DNA of 64,000 nucleotides from Conus ventricosus (GCA_018398815.1 JAFLJL010014253.1:1-64000), one strand, 5' to 3'. Counted from the first letter of the stretch, positions 1 to 11,422 are shown. The notes: generated by a model not told the origin, from the letters alone. Made by a program: numbers and translations.

Positions 1-1246
1 TGAAGTGCCACACTTGCAAACCCATTTTTATTATCAATTGGTTGATAAAGATTAACACGACCATCTTGATTTGATATTATTATAAACATTTTTAATGTAA
101 ATAAAATGACAAACAAACAAACATTTGATCCCAAAAACATTGATTTTTTAACAAACATTTGATTCAAACTCAATTTTAAAAACAAACATTCCGATCTGAA
201 CATATTATTTGTAAACAACATTTGATTAGAAAAGTGCACCTAAACACAAAAACGGGAAAACCCGTTATGACGGGGTGAGTGGGGGCAGGTCGATGCATGC
301 GTGAGGGGAATGAAAGGGGATTGTAGGAGGTGTCTTTGTTGTAAGTTCAAAGCAGCCACCAAGTGCATTTATCAAAAGCTTTATTCAATAAACAAGACAG
401 TTTAATAAAATTACACTCAGCGGCCGCCCGAAGGCAGCCTGTTGAATAGGACGTGACAAAGCGACGGTCCACCTAGACCGCGGCCGTTGAAGCGTGGCTT
501 TCTGCTATAGGCTGTGGGCGTGTGCCTGTTTAATATTCATTTCACGCGGTCTAGCTAGACCGCGGCTGTTCCCTGCTGTAGTCTTGAGAAGATTGTGTTT
601 CAAGCTGCATTGCTGGTTGAATGGAAGTGGACCAATACTGCCTTATCTCCTCACTATATGAAAACATTGCTTTAAGTTCATTTCTCATGAGTAGACTTCA
701 ATGAAAGGTAGTCCAACAGTAAAAAACCTTTTCATGTATGGTCTCGCGACATTGAAATAAAATCAACCAACACAAACAACTGAAAAACGTTCTTCACACC
801 ACCACAGCACCAGGAGAAATACAAGATTAGCGGCGCTGGGTTGCTATCAACAAACAGTGCTGGGCGGATGTGACGTATCTGGTTACTACCACATGATTAA
901 ATCTTGACTTATGATAGGAGAACATAAGAACATGTCTTGATCTGTTTTACCTCAAGCGGGAATACTTCAACGCACCCTATCGACATTCCGCACTCCTCAG
1001 AAATTCTATTCACTAGCTAGCCTATTGAAATCGCACGCCCCATTGAATTCTAAAGACACCTTTATATCTCCCTTCCTTTTTTCTTGTGCTCACATTTTTT
1101 ATTTTCCCCAATCCTCATTTTTTTTTTTTTTAAAACTGCTCTCGGGGGGCCTCAGAAGGGGAAATTTTTTATTTCCCTCCCTCCACTTCACCTCTTCCCA
1201 ATTTTCCACATTTTTTTTTGAAAAAAGCTGCTCTCGAGGGGTTGGG
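1..1246. other. Non-coding flank
   Basis: No credible gene. The stretch is AT-rich with repeated AAACAAACATTTGAT-like tracts near 110-240 and a more GC-rich part at 420-600 holding palindromes built on CTAGACCGCGG. The open frame at 1025-1369 starts at TTG and crosses T-tracts and a hairpin, so I do not call it a gene. Confidence 0.6.
545..564. repeat. Perfect 20-bp palindrome
   Basis: CGCGGTCTAG is followed directly by its own reverse complement. A related half, CTAGACCGCGG, occurs about 75 bases upstream (near 473-483). No function assigned. Confidence 0.7.
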
Positions 1247-1284
1247 TGTTTTTTTTTTTTTTTTTTTTTTTTAAGGTGCATGTT

Positions 1285-1356
1285 GTCTGGCATATCCTGC
1301 GGGCGAACGAGCGAAGCGAGTGATAAGCGAAGCGGCGGCCGCGGGGTATGCCAGAC
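1285..1356. repeat. Inverted repeat, about 72 bp, next to a poly-T tract
   Basis: The arms GTCTGGCATA (1285-1294) and TATGCCAGAC (1347-1356) are perfectly complementary. The loop is GC-rich with repeated GCGAA/CGAAGCG words. It follows a poly-T tract at about 1248-1272 and lies about 15 bases before the satellite, so it may be a small mobile insertion that marks the satellite edge. Confidence 0.6.
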
Positions 1357-1370
1357 CCTTAACTACTAGG

Positions 1371-4300
1371 GTGAAATACCCACCATGACAGGAAAAAGTA
1401 TTGTCCATGTCAGGGTAAGGTACCCACCATGGCAGGATAAAGTATCTACAACGTCAGGGTGAAGTACCCACCATGTTTTGGGTAAAGTACTCACTATGTC
1501 AGGGTAAAGTACCCACCATGTCAGGGTAAAGCGCCCGCTATAGCAGGGTAAAGTAGCTATTAGTCACGGTAAAGCGCCCACCATGACAGGATAATGTGCC
1601 TATTATGTCAGAGTAAAGCGCACACCTTGTCAGGGTAAATCGCACACCATGGCAGGATAAAGTGCCTATTATGTCGAGGAAAGCACAAATCTTGTCAGGG
1701 CAAAGCGTGCATCATGAGAGGGTAAAGTACCCATCATGTCAGGGTAAAGCACCCATCATGGCAGGATAAAGTGCCTGTTATTCCAGGGTAAAGCCCACAC
1801 CATGGCAGGGTAAAGTACCCACTATGTCAGGGTAAAGTACTTACTATGTCAGGGTAAAGTACTTACCATGTCAGGGTAAAATACCCACCATATCAGGGGA
1901 AATAACACATCATGGCAGGATAACGTGTCCACCATGTCAGGGTAAAGCGCCCATCATGGCAGGATAAAGTACGTAGCATATCAGGGTAATGTACCCTCCA
2001 GTCAGGGTAAAGTACCCACCATACCTGGTTAAAGCGCCCACCATTGCAAGATAAGTACGTACCATATCAGTGTAAAGCACACACATGACTGGTAACGTGT
2101 CTACAATGTCAAGGTAATGTAGCAACCATGTAAGCGTAAAGGCCCAGCATTGCAGGATGAAGTACTAGCATGTGAGGCTAAAGTATCCACCACGTGAGGG
2201 TAAAGTACCTACCATGTCAGGGCAAAGTACGTACCATGTCAGGGCACCGCACACATCATGGCAGGATAAAGGATCCACCATGTCAGGGTAAAATACCATC
2301 ATGGCAGGGTAATGTACTCACCATGTCAGGGTAAAGCGCCCCCCCATCGCAGGATAAAGTACCTACAATATCAGGGTAAAATATCCACCATGTCAGGGTA
2401 AAGTACCCACATGTCAGGGAAAAGCGCCCATCATGGCAGGATAAGTACGTACCATATCAGTGTAAAGCACACATATGACTGGGTAAAGTATCTACTATGT
2501 CAAGGTAAAGTACCAACAATGTGAGGTAAAGCGCCCAGCATGGCGGAATAAAGTACCTAGCATGTGAGGGTAAAGTACCCACCATGTCAAGGTAAAGTAC
2601 CCATCATGTCAGGGCAAAGTACCTACTATGTCAGATAAAAGTACCCACCATGGTAGGTAAAGTACCTACCATGTCAGGGTAAAGCGCCCACCATGGCAGG
2701 GTAAAGTACGTACCATATCAGGGAAAAGTACCCACCATGTCAAGGTAAAGTACCCACCATGTCAGGGTAAAGCACAGACATGACTGGGTAAAGTATCTAC
2801 CATGTCATTGATGTATATCTACATGTCATCGGCTAAGCGCACACCACATCAGGGTAAAATACATATCATGTCAGGGAAAAAGTACACACCATGTCATTGT
2901 TAAGTATCTACCATGTCATTGGTTAAGCGCACGGCATATCAGGGAAAAGTACGTACCATGTCAGGGGAAAATACACACCATGTCATTGTTAAGTATCTAC
3001 CATGTCAACGGTTAAGCGCACACCACAGCAAAAGTACGTATCATGCTAGGTAAAGAATCAATCATGCCAGGGTCAAGTAGCTACCATGTCAGGGTAAAGC
3101 GCCCATCACGGCAGGGTAAATACCAATCATGTCAGTGTAAAACGCCTACCATGGCAGGTAAAGTATCTACCATGTCGTGGTAAAGTGCACATCATGAGAG
3201 GATGGAGTAGTCATCCTGTCAGGATAAAACGCGCACCATGGCAGGATAAATTGACTATCATGTCAGGTAAAGAGCCCATCATGTCGGAGTAAAGTAGCTA
3301 TCATGTCAGGTTAAAGCGTCCACCACGGCAGGGTAAAGTACCTACCATGTCAGAGGAAAATACACACCATGTCATTGTTCAGTATGTACCATGTCAACGG
3401 TTAAGCGCACACCATGGCAGGGTAAAGTATCAATCAAGTCAGTGTAAAACGCCCACCATGGCAGGGTAAAGTACCAATCAAGTCAGTGTAAAACGCCCAC
3501 CATGACAGGTAAAGTATCTACTATGTCGGGGTAACGTGAACACCATGAGAGGATAAAGTAGTCACCCTTTCAGGATAAAACGCGCACCATGGCAGGATAA
3601 ATTGCCTGTAATGTCAGTGTAAAGCGCTAACCATGGAACGATGAAGTACACACCATGTCAGCTTAAAGTATCTACCATGTTAGGGTACAGTACCCACCAT
3701 GTCAGGGTAACGTACCTACCTGTCAGGGTAAAGCGCCCACCATGTCAGGAGAAAGTACCCACTATTGCAGAATACAGATCACACCAAGGGAGGAAAAAAA
3801 AAACACCATGTCAGGGTAAAGTGCCCAGCTTGGCAGGGAATTATGTTTATCATGTCAGGATAAAGTACCCAATATGGCAGGCCCCCACCATGTCGGGTAA
3901 AGTACCCACCATTTCAGGGTGAAGTACATATCAGAGTAGGATAAAGCCCCCCATTGCAGGATAAAGTACCCACCATGTCAGGGTAAAGTGCACACCGTGA
4001 CAGGGTAAAGTATCAGACATGTCAGGATAAAGTACCCACCATTTCAGGGTGAAGTACATATCAGAGTAGAATAAAGCCCCCACCATTGCAGGATAAAGTA
4101 CCCACCATGTCAGGGTAAAGTGCACACCATGACAGGGTAAAGTGCACACCATGACAGGGTAAAGTATCAGACATGTCAGGGTAAAGTACCCACCATGTTA
4201 GGCCAAATCACCCACCATGGCAGCATAAAGTACCTTTCATGTGAGGGTAAAGCGCTCACCATGGCAGGATAAATTGCCTGTCACGGCAGGGTAAAGCGCA

Positions 4301-6108
4301 CACCATGACCTGGTAAAGTATCTACCACGTCAGGGTAATGTACCCACCATGTCAAGGTAAAGCGCCCCAAATAGCAGGATAAAGGACTTACAATGTCAGT
4401 GTAAAGCGTGCACCATGGCAGGATATAGTACCTACCGTGTCAGGGTAAGGTACCTACCATGTCAGGGAAAACACACATCATGGAAGGATAAAGTAATCAC
4501 AACGTCAGGTTAAAGTATGCACCATGGAAGGGTAAAGTGCCCACCATGGCAGGATAAAGTAAGTGCCATATGAGGGTAAAGTATCCGCCATGTCAGGGTA
4601 AAATATCTACAATGTCAAGGTAATGTACCAAGCATGCCAAGGTAAAGAGCCAGAATGGCGGGATGAAGTACCAAGTATGCGAAGGTAAAGTACACACCAT
4701 GTCAGGGTAAAGTACCCATCATGTCAGGGTAAAGTACCTACCATGTCAGGGGAAAATCCACACCAAGTCATTGTTAAGTATCTAATATATCAACGGTTTA
4801 AACGCACATCATAGAAGGGTAAAGTACCGATCATGTCAGTGTAAAACGCCCAACATGGTAGGTAAAGTATCTACTATGTCGGTGTAAAGCAAACACCATG
4901 ACAGGATAAAGTACTCACCCTGTCGGGATAAAACGCACACCATGGCAGGATAAATTGACTATCATATCAGGGTAAAGCGCAAACCATGTCAGGGTGAAGT
5001 ACCTACCATGTCAGGGTAAAATACCCACCACGTCAGGGTAAAGTACCCACAATGTTAGGGTAATATACCGACCATGTAAGGGTAAAGTACCCTCCACGTC
5101 GGTTTAAAGTACCCACAATGTCAGAGTAAAGCGCACACCATGACATGGTAAAGTACCCACCATGTGCGATTCAAGCGCCCACCACGACAGGATAAAGTGC
5201 CTATCATGTCAGGGTAAAGCGCCAATCATGGCACGATAAAGTACACACCATGACAGGGTAACGTACTTACCATGTCAGGGTACAGAACCCACCATGTCAG
5301 GGTACAGAACCCACCATGTCAGGATAAAGTACCTATCATGTCAGGGTAAAGCACCCACCATGTCAGGAGAAAGTACCCACTATTGCAGAATAAAGACCAC
5401 ACCAAGGGAGGAAAAAGTACACCATGTCCGGGTAAAGTGCCCAGCATGGCAGAAAATGATGTTTATCATGTCAGGATAAAGTACCCAGTATGGCAGGCCC
5501 CCACCATGTCAGTGTAAAGTACCCACCATGTCAGTGTAAAGTACCCACCATGTCAGGATAAAGTACCCAGTATGGCAGGCCCCCACCATGTCAGTGTAAA
5601 GTACCCACCATATCAGTGTAAAGTACCCACCATGTCAGTGTAAAGTACCCACCATGTCAGGATAAAGTACCCAGTATGGCAGGCCCCACCATGTCAGTGT
5701 AAAGTACCCACCATGTCAGGGTAAAGCGCACATCATGACAAGGTAAAGTACCCACCATGTCAGTGTAAAGTACCCACCATGTTAGGATAAAGTACCCAGT
5801 ATGGCAGGCCCCACCATGTCAGTGTAAAGTACCCACCATGTCAGTGTAAAGTACCCACCATGTCAGTGTAAAGTACCCACCATGTCAGTGTAAAGTACCC
5901 ACCATGTCAGGATAAAGTACCCAGTATGGCAGGCCCCCACCATGTCAGTGTAAAGTACCCACCATGTCAGTGTAAAGTACCCACCATGTCAGGATAAAGT
6001 ACCAGTATGGCAGGCCCCCACCATGTCAGTGTAAAGTACCCACCATGTCAGTGTGAAGTACCCACCATGTCAGTGTAAAGTACCCACCATGTCAGGATAA
6101 TATATTTT
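1371..6108 (+). repeat. 22-bp satellite array, copy 1
   Basis: The unit is about 22 bp with consensus near CCACCATGTCAGGGTAAAGTAC. Variants alternate GTCAGG/GGCAGG and AAAGTAC/AAAGCGC. Many units carry an internal dyad, GGGTA-AAG-TACCC. The part from about 5500 to 6108 is more homogeneous, with a recurrent multi-unit block containing GTATGGCAGGCCCCC, suggesting recent amplification. Open frames inside it are repeat artefacts. About 2.5 kb (1372-3850) is collinear with 57426-59950. Confidence 0.95.
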
Positions 6109-6177
6109 GTTCATATTTTAACTATCTTCTTATTACATTTTAACTGTGTTTTTTTAATTACATTTTAACTATAATTT

Positions 6178-6582
6178 TTAGATTGAATATGCGAGAAGAA
6201 AGATTGCTCCCATAGCACCTATAACAAAGTCCATCTCTGCAGTCTTCTGTTCCTCAGATGGTTCATAAAAGTCAGACAGTTCTGGTGGTGGCAATGTTAG
6301 AAACTTCTTTCCTGTCACTAAGTAATACTCATTCATTGCGTCATCAACGTCTGTAAATGTGTGCTCTGCATGCCCCTGTTCTCTTAACTTTTTATTAATA
6401 AAGTCTAAGTGAGCAATTCGTCTTTTCTCATAAGCGTCTCTTGCCTTGGCTAAATCTTCCATTGCATTGTTATGACGTTCTCTCTCTTCATGGGACCGCA
6501 ATTTACTAAACATATAATTGCTTCCAGAGAAGGCCAAAGCATTAACAATAGCTCATCCCACCATCAGAACCAAGCCAGACAT
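6178..6582 (-). CDS. Small protein with two hydrophobic ends, in-frame stop near the start
   Basis: Function unknown. The best start is the ATG at 6582, which opens a short hydrophobic segment, but a TGA sits in frame at 6553-6555, so the uninterrupted frame covers only about 119 residues below it. The visible protein has a glycine/alanine-rich N-terminus (NALAFSGSNYMFSKL across the break), a charged, probably helical or coiled-coil centre (residues 15-55, EERERHNNAMEDLAKARDAY), a proline stretch (TLPPPELSDFYEPSE) and a hydrophobic C-terminus (FVIGAMGAIFLLAYSI). I recall similar uncharacterised proteins from aquatic invertebrate genomes, but that is memory, not a search. Its place beside PolB suggests a structural or membrane role. 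Confidence 0.6.
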
Positions 6583-6601
6583 CTTTTTATAAATTATTTT
6601 C

Positions 6602-6841
6602 TTATGAATTAATCTGTCTATGCATTAATATTTTCTGGATAATCCCCTGTGTAACAAGAAAGTCTTTTGAGGCAATCCCTGCAGTAATTACAACTATAAC
6701 CTTAACAACGTCCTCAATGTCTAACCTTCCTAGGTCAGCCGGCCTCATTTTAAACATGTTTTTTGCTAACACGCTATAGCCTATACTAAGACCGCTAATT
6801 ACAGCAGAATGGTAAACCGTATTGATAATCTTTTTTTTCAC
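6602..6841 (-). CDS. Small membrane protein (paralogue 1)
   Basis: About 79 residues, function unknown. Two hydrophobic stretches, near residues 13-25 (AVISGLSIGYSVLA) and 46-57 (VVKVIVVITAGIA), flank a short hydrophilic turn with MRPADLGRLDIED. The in-frame start is GTG at 6841; an ATG at 6845 is out of frame by one base across a run of eight A, so the true start is probably that ATG with a homopolymer length error. The next gene upstream (6853-7081) has the same motif order, so this is half of a tandem paralogous pair. Likely a membrane component of the element. Confidence 0.6.
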   Translation of the reverse strand: MKKKIINTVYHSAVISGLSIGYSVLAKNMFKMRPADLGRLDIEDVVKVIVVITAGIASKDFLVTQGIIQKILMHRQINS

Positions 6842-6852
6842 TCATCTTTTTA

Positions 6853-7081
6853 TTAACTAAAAAAATAATTAAAATAATCATAATACGAAAGACTGTCTGT
6901 GTGCTTTTTAATCAGATACTCTTTTGTTGTTAAAGCTAAAAATAAGGTTGCAACTAGTTTTGGCGAATCTTCTATCTTTCCCATGTTGGGCGGTTTTATT
7001 CCTAACAAACATTTTGCAAGGGTTGAATAAACTTATAACACCAACAACAGGCACTGCATAATTAACCAGCTTTAAACTCAT
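6853..7081 (-). CDS. Small membrane protein (paralogue 2), frameshifted
   Basis: Starts at ATG 7081. The first part is hydrophobic (residues about 8-17, VPVVGVISLF). A one-base shift near 6995-7015 moves reading to a second frame that contains GIKPPNMGKIEDSPK and ends at the TAA at 6853-6855. The turn matches the downstream gene (MRPADLGRLDIED) in position and chemistry, and both are followed by a hydrophobic stretch and a K-[DE]-[FY]-L motif. The pair therefore looks like an old tandem duplication. Function unknown. Confidence 0.5.
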
Positions 7082-7120
7082 GGTTTTAAAAGTATTATAT
7101 TATTTTTTTATGCTTTTAAA

Positions 7121-7574
7121 ATGGATTGTGACGAACTATTAAAGTGTGAGGAGCAAGCAGACTACTCAGCAGACCACTGCCATAAAGAAAGATTATACTC
7201 TCTAGCTGCTTGTGGAAAAACTAGACAGTATTTAGGCACTGAATAAGTATTGAACAGATTCAACAATTGTCTACATCAGACGTTGAGAAGTACTACGCTA
7301 GGTACGAAGCACAGCTAGGTCAAAAATGGTTAGATCAGTGGGTCAGACAATGATTAGTTTATATGCTAAGTTAGTAAGTAAGATGGTGCCAGTTGATTCA
7401 GAAGAAGATTTAAAATATGACTTATCACAAGATCCGGTTTTAAACAAGTCCCTAGAAACTCTTGCATGTGACATGTATTACAGATTTGGGACTATGTTAT
7501 GCCCATTCATCATGGGATTAATTACTTTTAATCATATTAATTTTGATCATATTAAATTTAATCGCAATAAAAAA
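7121..7574 (+). CDS. Unknown element protein X, frame-disrupted
   Basis: Starts at ATG 7121 on the strand opposite to PolB. The N-terminus is rich in Cys/His/Glu (residues 1-20, MDCDELLKCEEQADYSADHC). Reading shifts near 7245 to a frame with VEKYYARYEAQLGQKWLDQW and again near 7345 to a frame with LVSKMVPVDSEEDL, a helical middle and a hydrophobic end (MLCPFIMGLITF). No stop precedes the next start, so X and gene Y share one open frame across 7574/7575. At least two indels; no known family named. Confidence 0.5.
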
Positions 7575-8023
7575 ATGAGCGAGAAGACGCTGCTGGACAG
7601 TCCGCAGGAGCAGAATGTACCACAAGTGAGCCCGCAAGTGAATGTACCACAAGTGAGTAGTGTTACTAAGTCTAAAAGTCCTGGACGTGTTGAGGCTGGG
7701 CGTAAACTAGCTGAATGGAACAGACTGCAAAAAGCAAACCAATCAGCAAAACAAAAATTGTTAGATAGTAATACAACATCGCCGCCACCAACAACAACAC
7801 AATTAACAACAACACAATTAACAACAACACAATCACAATCAAATGATAAGATGTATCATTATGTATTGGGAGCTGCTGTTGTTGCTGGTGGTGTTTTTTG
7901 GCATACAAATACCTAACACCATACCTAGCAACAAAGTCACAAGCCCCCACAGTAAAAGAAGAAGAACCAGCTTCTGCAAAAAAAGTACAACCTCCTGCTG
8001 TAGACCCATTTTCTATGGAATAG
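7575..8023 (+). CDS. Basic membrane-anchored element protein Y
   Basis: Starts at ATG 7575, right after an A-rich run. Order: Gln/Val/Pro-rich repeats (QEQNVPQVSPQVNVPQVS, residues 12-29), a basic conserved-looking block (SPGRVEAGRKLAEWNR, residues about 35-50), a Thr/Gln low-complexity stretch with three tandem TTTQL-type repeats, and a hydrophobic segment (YHYVLGAAVVAGGVF). A one-base shift near 7905-7912 leads to a Lys/Glu/Pro-rich tail ending in DPFSME and the TAG at 8021-8023. The basic block suggests nucleic-acid binding and the hydrophobic segment a membrane anchor; both are inference. Convergent with PolB. Confidence 0.55.
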
Positions 8024-8039
8024 TTTTTTAATGAACTAA

Positions 8040-8240
8040 ATAAAGTTAAAAACTAGATAAGTACAAGTTAAGTTAGTTATAGAAAGTACTTTTTAAGTTT
8101 AAGTACAAGTTAAGTACAAGTAAATTATAAGTTATGTTAAGTTCTTGTTAAGTTCTTAAGTAAGTACTAGTTAGGTTCTTAAGTTAAGTACTAGTTAAGT
8201 ACTAGTTAGGTTCTTAAGTTAAGTACAAGCCAAGTCAGTC
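8040..8240. repeat. AT-rich short tandem repeat between convergent genes
   Basis: Repeats of AAGTACTAGTTAGGTTCTT and shorter AAGTACAAGTTAAG-type words fill the space between the stop of Y (8023) and the stop of PolB (8244). It sits at the convergence of two transcription units, so a termination or replication role is possible but unproven. Confidence 0.7.
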
Positions 8241-8243
8241 AAG

Positions 8244-11200
8244 TTAATCTTTTAAAGTTCTCCAATGATCTATAGCATATGCAAACTCAGAATTGACGTA
8301 AGTTCTCTTGTTATTGTTAGAGACTAGTGATTTCTTGTTAACAGCAGTCGTGTTTACTTGATGAAGAGTAGAGCGCAGATTAATATTTGTGTGATGAAAT
8401 ACTTTATGTTCAAAGAGAGCTTGCTTGTAGTTGTTGTGAGTTATGTTTTTTTTTACAACTTCTTTACTTTACGCCCTTAGCCTTCATCATTACAGAAGTC
8501 TGGCTAGCAACGCTATATATCTTTGACAAGCCAACATATTCTTGTATAACTGTCCCATTAAGTTCATCCTTCATCTTTCCAATCACTTTCTTTCACAGTT
8601 GAATGTAAAGGCGAATCTTTTGGTAATCGCATGTGTCGTACCACCCATCAGCTCCTTTGGCTACCTCGGTTTCTAAGTCTTTGTAAAAGTCTTCAGTTGG
8701 AACATCCAGAATAAAACTATCAGTGTCTGTGTAAAGAACTCTAGATTCTGGGTACAGTGGTTTAAAGTAGTCATACAGAAATTCTAACATCAAAAGGTTT
8801 GACAGCTCTAACACATTAAACCCAATAAACACCGGTTTGTCTAACATAACATCCTTTTTCTTCATCATAATGCCAACCAGGCTGTCGTTAAATCTTCTAA
8901 AGTCTTGATAGTTAGGTTTAGAGACTAGTTTGATTGCTCTTTGTTCGTTTGTAACTAATTTCACATCTTTACGTTTGTGTGGATTTTCCATAGTTTTGCC
9001 AAAACAGCTGTTATTCATCAGTTTAAAGAAGTCTTTTTCTTAAGCATCGGTAGCTTGGGTTCTAAGATCGGTGTTCTTCATGATGTATGGCCTCATGAAA
9101 GGCTCTTGGTCACAGGTAATTATTCTGTGAACAGCTGTTAGTTTCAGTCCGTGTGTTAGGTAAAACTGTAGGAGTCTGTAATGACACACATATTTAGTCT
9201 TGTGTCGAAGATTAGGCACACGTTTAGGAGGTTCGATGGGACTCATCTTTAATCTTTCTGCGGCTAGAGGTAATCGTTGTGGAGATCGTGTAATTCTTTA
9301 AGATATTCTAAGTCTACTTCCAAGATTAGTCCTGTTGGATTATCAGGCGTAAGCTGTGACAACATACCTAACACAGTATTAACTTCATGAGGCCCTTTTA
9401 TCATTGTAAAGTTTCTTAATGGCAGTGGCTGACTCATGGCCCATCCATACAAATTATTGGCGTCTAAGTACTTTAGATAGTTGGATGGTTTAGTTGGGTC
9501 ACAATCATATCTAAGTACTTGTTGTTGGCTTTGCAGTAAGGATGTGAGGCCATGCTAATACCTCCCCTTAGACCGTCTTCAATCATCTGGAGTGTGGGTA
9601 GATCAGAAATTAAGTCGATCTGAATGTTTGTAGACTTCAAGAATGCGTCCCAGGAAAGGCCAGGCGCAGAAATGTAATGTGATGAGTCTAGACCGTAATG
9701 CTTCATGCAAGTAGCTCTGTAATTCTGAAACACATCTGCCAATAAACACACGTCGGCCATCAAGTATTGATCATGATAATCGCCCATCGTTCGACAGTGT
9801 AAGTCTGTCCAGGCTTTCTTTGCGTATTCATATTCAGAGTCAGTTATGTCTTTGCCTCTAAGACTAGAAAAGAAAGCGCCTTTAGGGGAAGTGAGTCTTC
9901 GTCAAACCTGTCCCACGCGTTCATGTATTCATAAGGATAAACGCCTTTACGCACTAAAGATGGGTCAAAATATTGTTTAGTGATTGGAAAGTCTTGTAGA
10001 ATCCCGCTAATTTATCCAAACTAGCCATCAGATGCTGGGCAGAGTCATAAAAGGATAAACAGTCAAGAGTAAAAGTCATGTACTTTTCTGAAGACTGTGC
10101 AATGCAGGTAATCCTCTTATATTCAGAAGTCACTGCTTGCATGATAAAATGAGAATCATAACCTCGTAAGTTATGAAAGAAGATAGGCAGTTTCCATTTT
10201 TTGGGGTCAAACTTAAGTTGAAGATTACAACTATTGTGTGCAGCTCCTCTAAACTTTCCAGTAATGTGATCGTGGTCTCTTACTGTGTCACCTAATAATT
10301 CTCTGTTGCAAATCTAGCAGTGAGTGGCTGAGTCATAACGTTCTTGGTCTTCAGGAGTCATGACAATGTCTGAAAGATTTAGTTGATTGGAGAGCTGATT
10401 GCGAAGTTGTTTCATCTGCTCTAAAAATCTACTAGCTGCATTGGGGCCTCTGTAACTCTCTGGTGTTGTGTGTGCGCCGTCTGACCTAACAATAATAAAC
10501 GCATAAGAACATATCTGATGGTGGGTTAATAAGGTTGTTTTTGGTTGTTCTGGTTGTTGTGGCCCATAGTACTGTGGCAAGATTGATTCAAACTCAGTAT
10601 AAACTACGTATGGGTTCATCTGCATTTTGCGTACATTCTTAAAACTGGCCTTAGACCGTGGTTTGGGGTGTGAGGAGTTTAGTTTCACAGTCTACAAAAC
10701 TTTTACAATGAATCTTATGGATGTCGGCTGCTTCTATAGTAGGGATTCTAACCAAACACCTTCTACAAAGCTCCTGTTTAGATTTATGCTTTGATGTATA
10801 TTCTAACAGTCTGCTTATTGATCTTATTAATACATAATGGCTCTTAGCCCTATCTGCAAACAGTAGCAAGTCTACATGTTTGTTAAGTGGATCGCCTAAA
10901 GTGGGAGCTTTAGGAGAGATCCTTAGAGGCACTAGATTGTCTACTACAGACCATGTGTATACGTTTACGGTGATTGGTTTGTTTTGTTCTTCAAACTGAG
11001 ATATGCTTTCTATACTTACTGGGAAGGTTATGTTATCAAAGTTCAGCTCTTTAAGATGAGGCATATAATTGGAGACTCTTTCTGCGTTCTTTTTAACAGA
11101 TGTAAATGCGCTAGAACGCACCACATAAAACACATATTTTCAGAATTTTGTATGTTTAAGACTGCTCGTTTTAAAACTAACTCTCTTGGAAGAGGAAGGT

Positions 11201-11335
11201 AAGAATTGCCAACTATAGGATAGAACTTTGTTTGTCTCAATCTAATTTGAAGACGTTCCTTCAGACCAGCCAGAGCGGCGAAGGCAGCCTCCTCAGAAGC
11301 ATTTTTAAACTGTGTAAGCATATGATCTGCCCAGT
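8244..11335 (-). CDS. polB: Type B DNA polymerase, protein-primed family, frame-disrupted
   Basis: Replicative polymerase of a Polinton/adintovirus-like element, about 1000 residues. In order on the minus strand: an N-terminal extension with VGNSYLPLPREL (about 11200) and HVDLLLFADRAKSHYVLI (about 10890-10830); a Cys/His cluster (about 10775-10705); Exo I as Y-T-E-F-E-S (10585-10602), where the usual first Asp is Glu; an HNH-like zinc stretch, RDHDHITGKFRGAAHNSCN (about 10300-10215); Exo II, HNLRGYDSHF (about 10180-10145); Exo III, YHDQYLMADVCLLADVF (about 9780-9728); palm motif A, LDANNLYG (about 9475-9445); motif B, KLMNNSCFGKT (about 9030-8990); motif C, YTDTDS (about 8735-8718); and a tail with MKDELNG to the TAA at 8244-8246. 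The breaks include an in-frame TAG at 10314-10316 and several one-base shifts. The start is uncertain. Confidence 0.9.
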
Positions 11336-11422
11336 CAGAATAAAATCATGTAACTGATTACTTCTTCTGCCTAGTTGAAACCCAGACTTCTATGTTAAAA
11401 TAAACCGTCAGGTTTTACATAA

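Noticed and set aside
3641..4152. Small frames inside the satellite
   Set aside because: Periodic with the repeat and present on both strands; matching frames occur in the second array at 59744.
1371..6108. CRISPR-like array
   Set aside because: The 22-bp units are contiguous without unique spacers; it is a eukaryotic satellite.
7672..7950. Hydrophobic minus-strand frame
   Set aside because: Antisense of the Thr/Gln repeats of gene Y.
8244..11335. Host replicative DNA polymerase
   Set aside because: The motif set and order (LDANNLYG, NNSCFG, YTDTDS, HNH-like insert) fit protein-primed element polymerases, and a second degraded copy exists.
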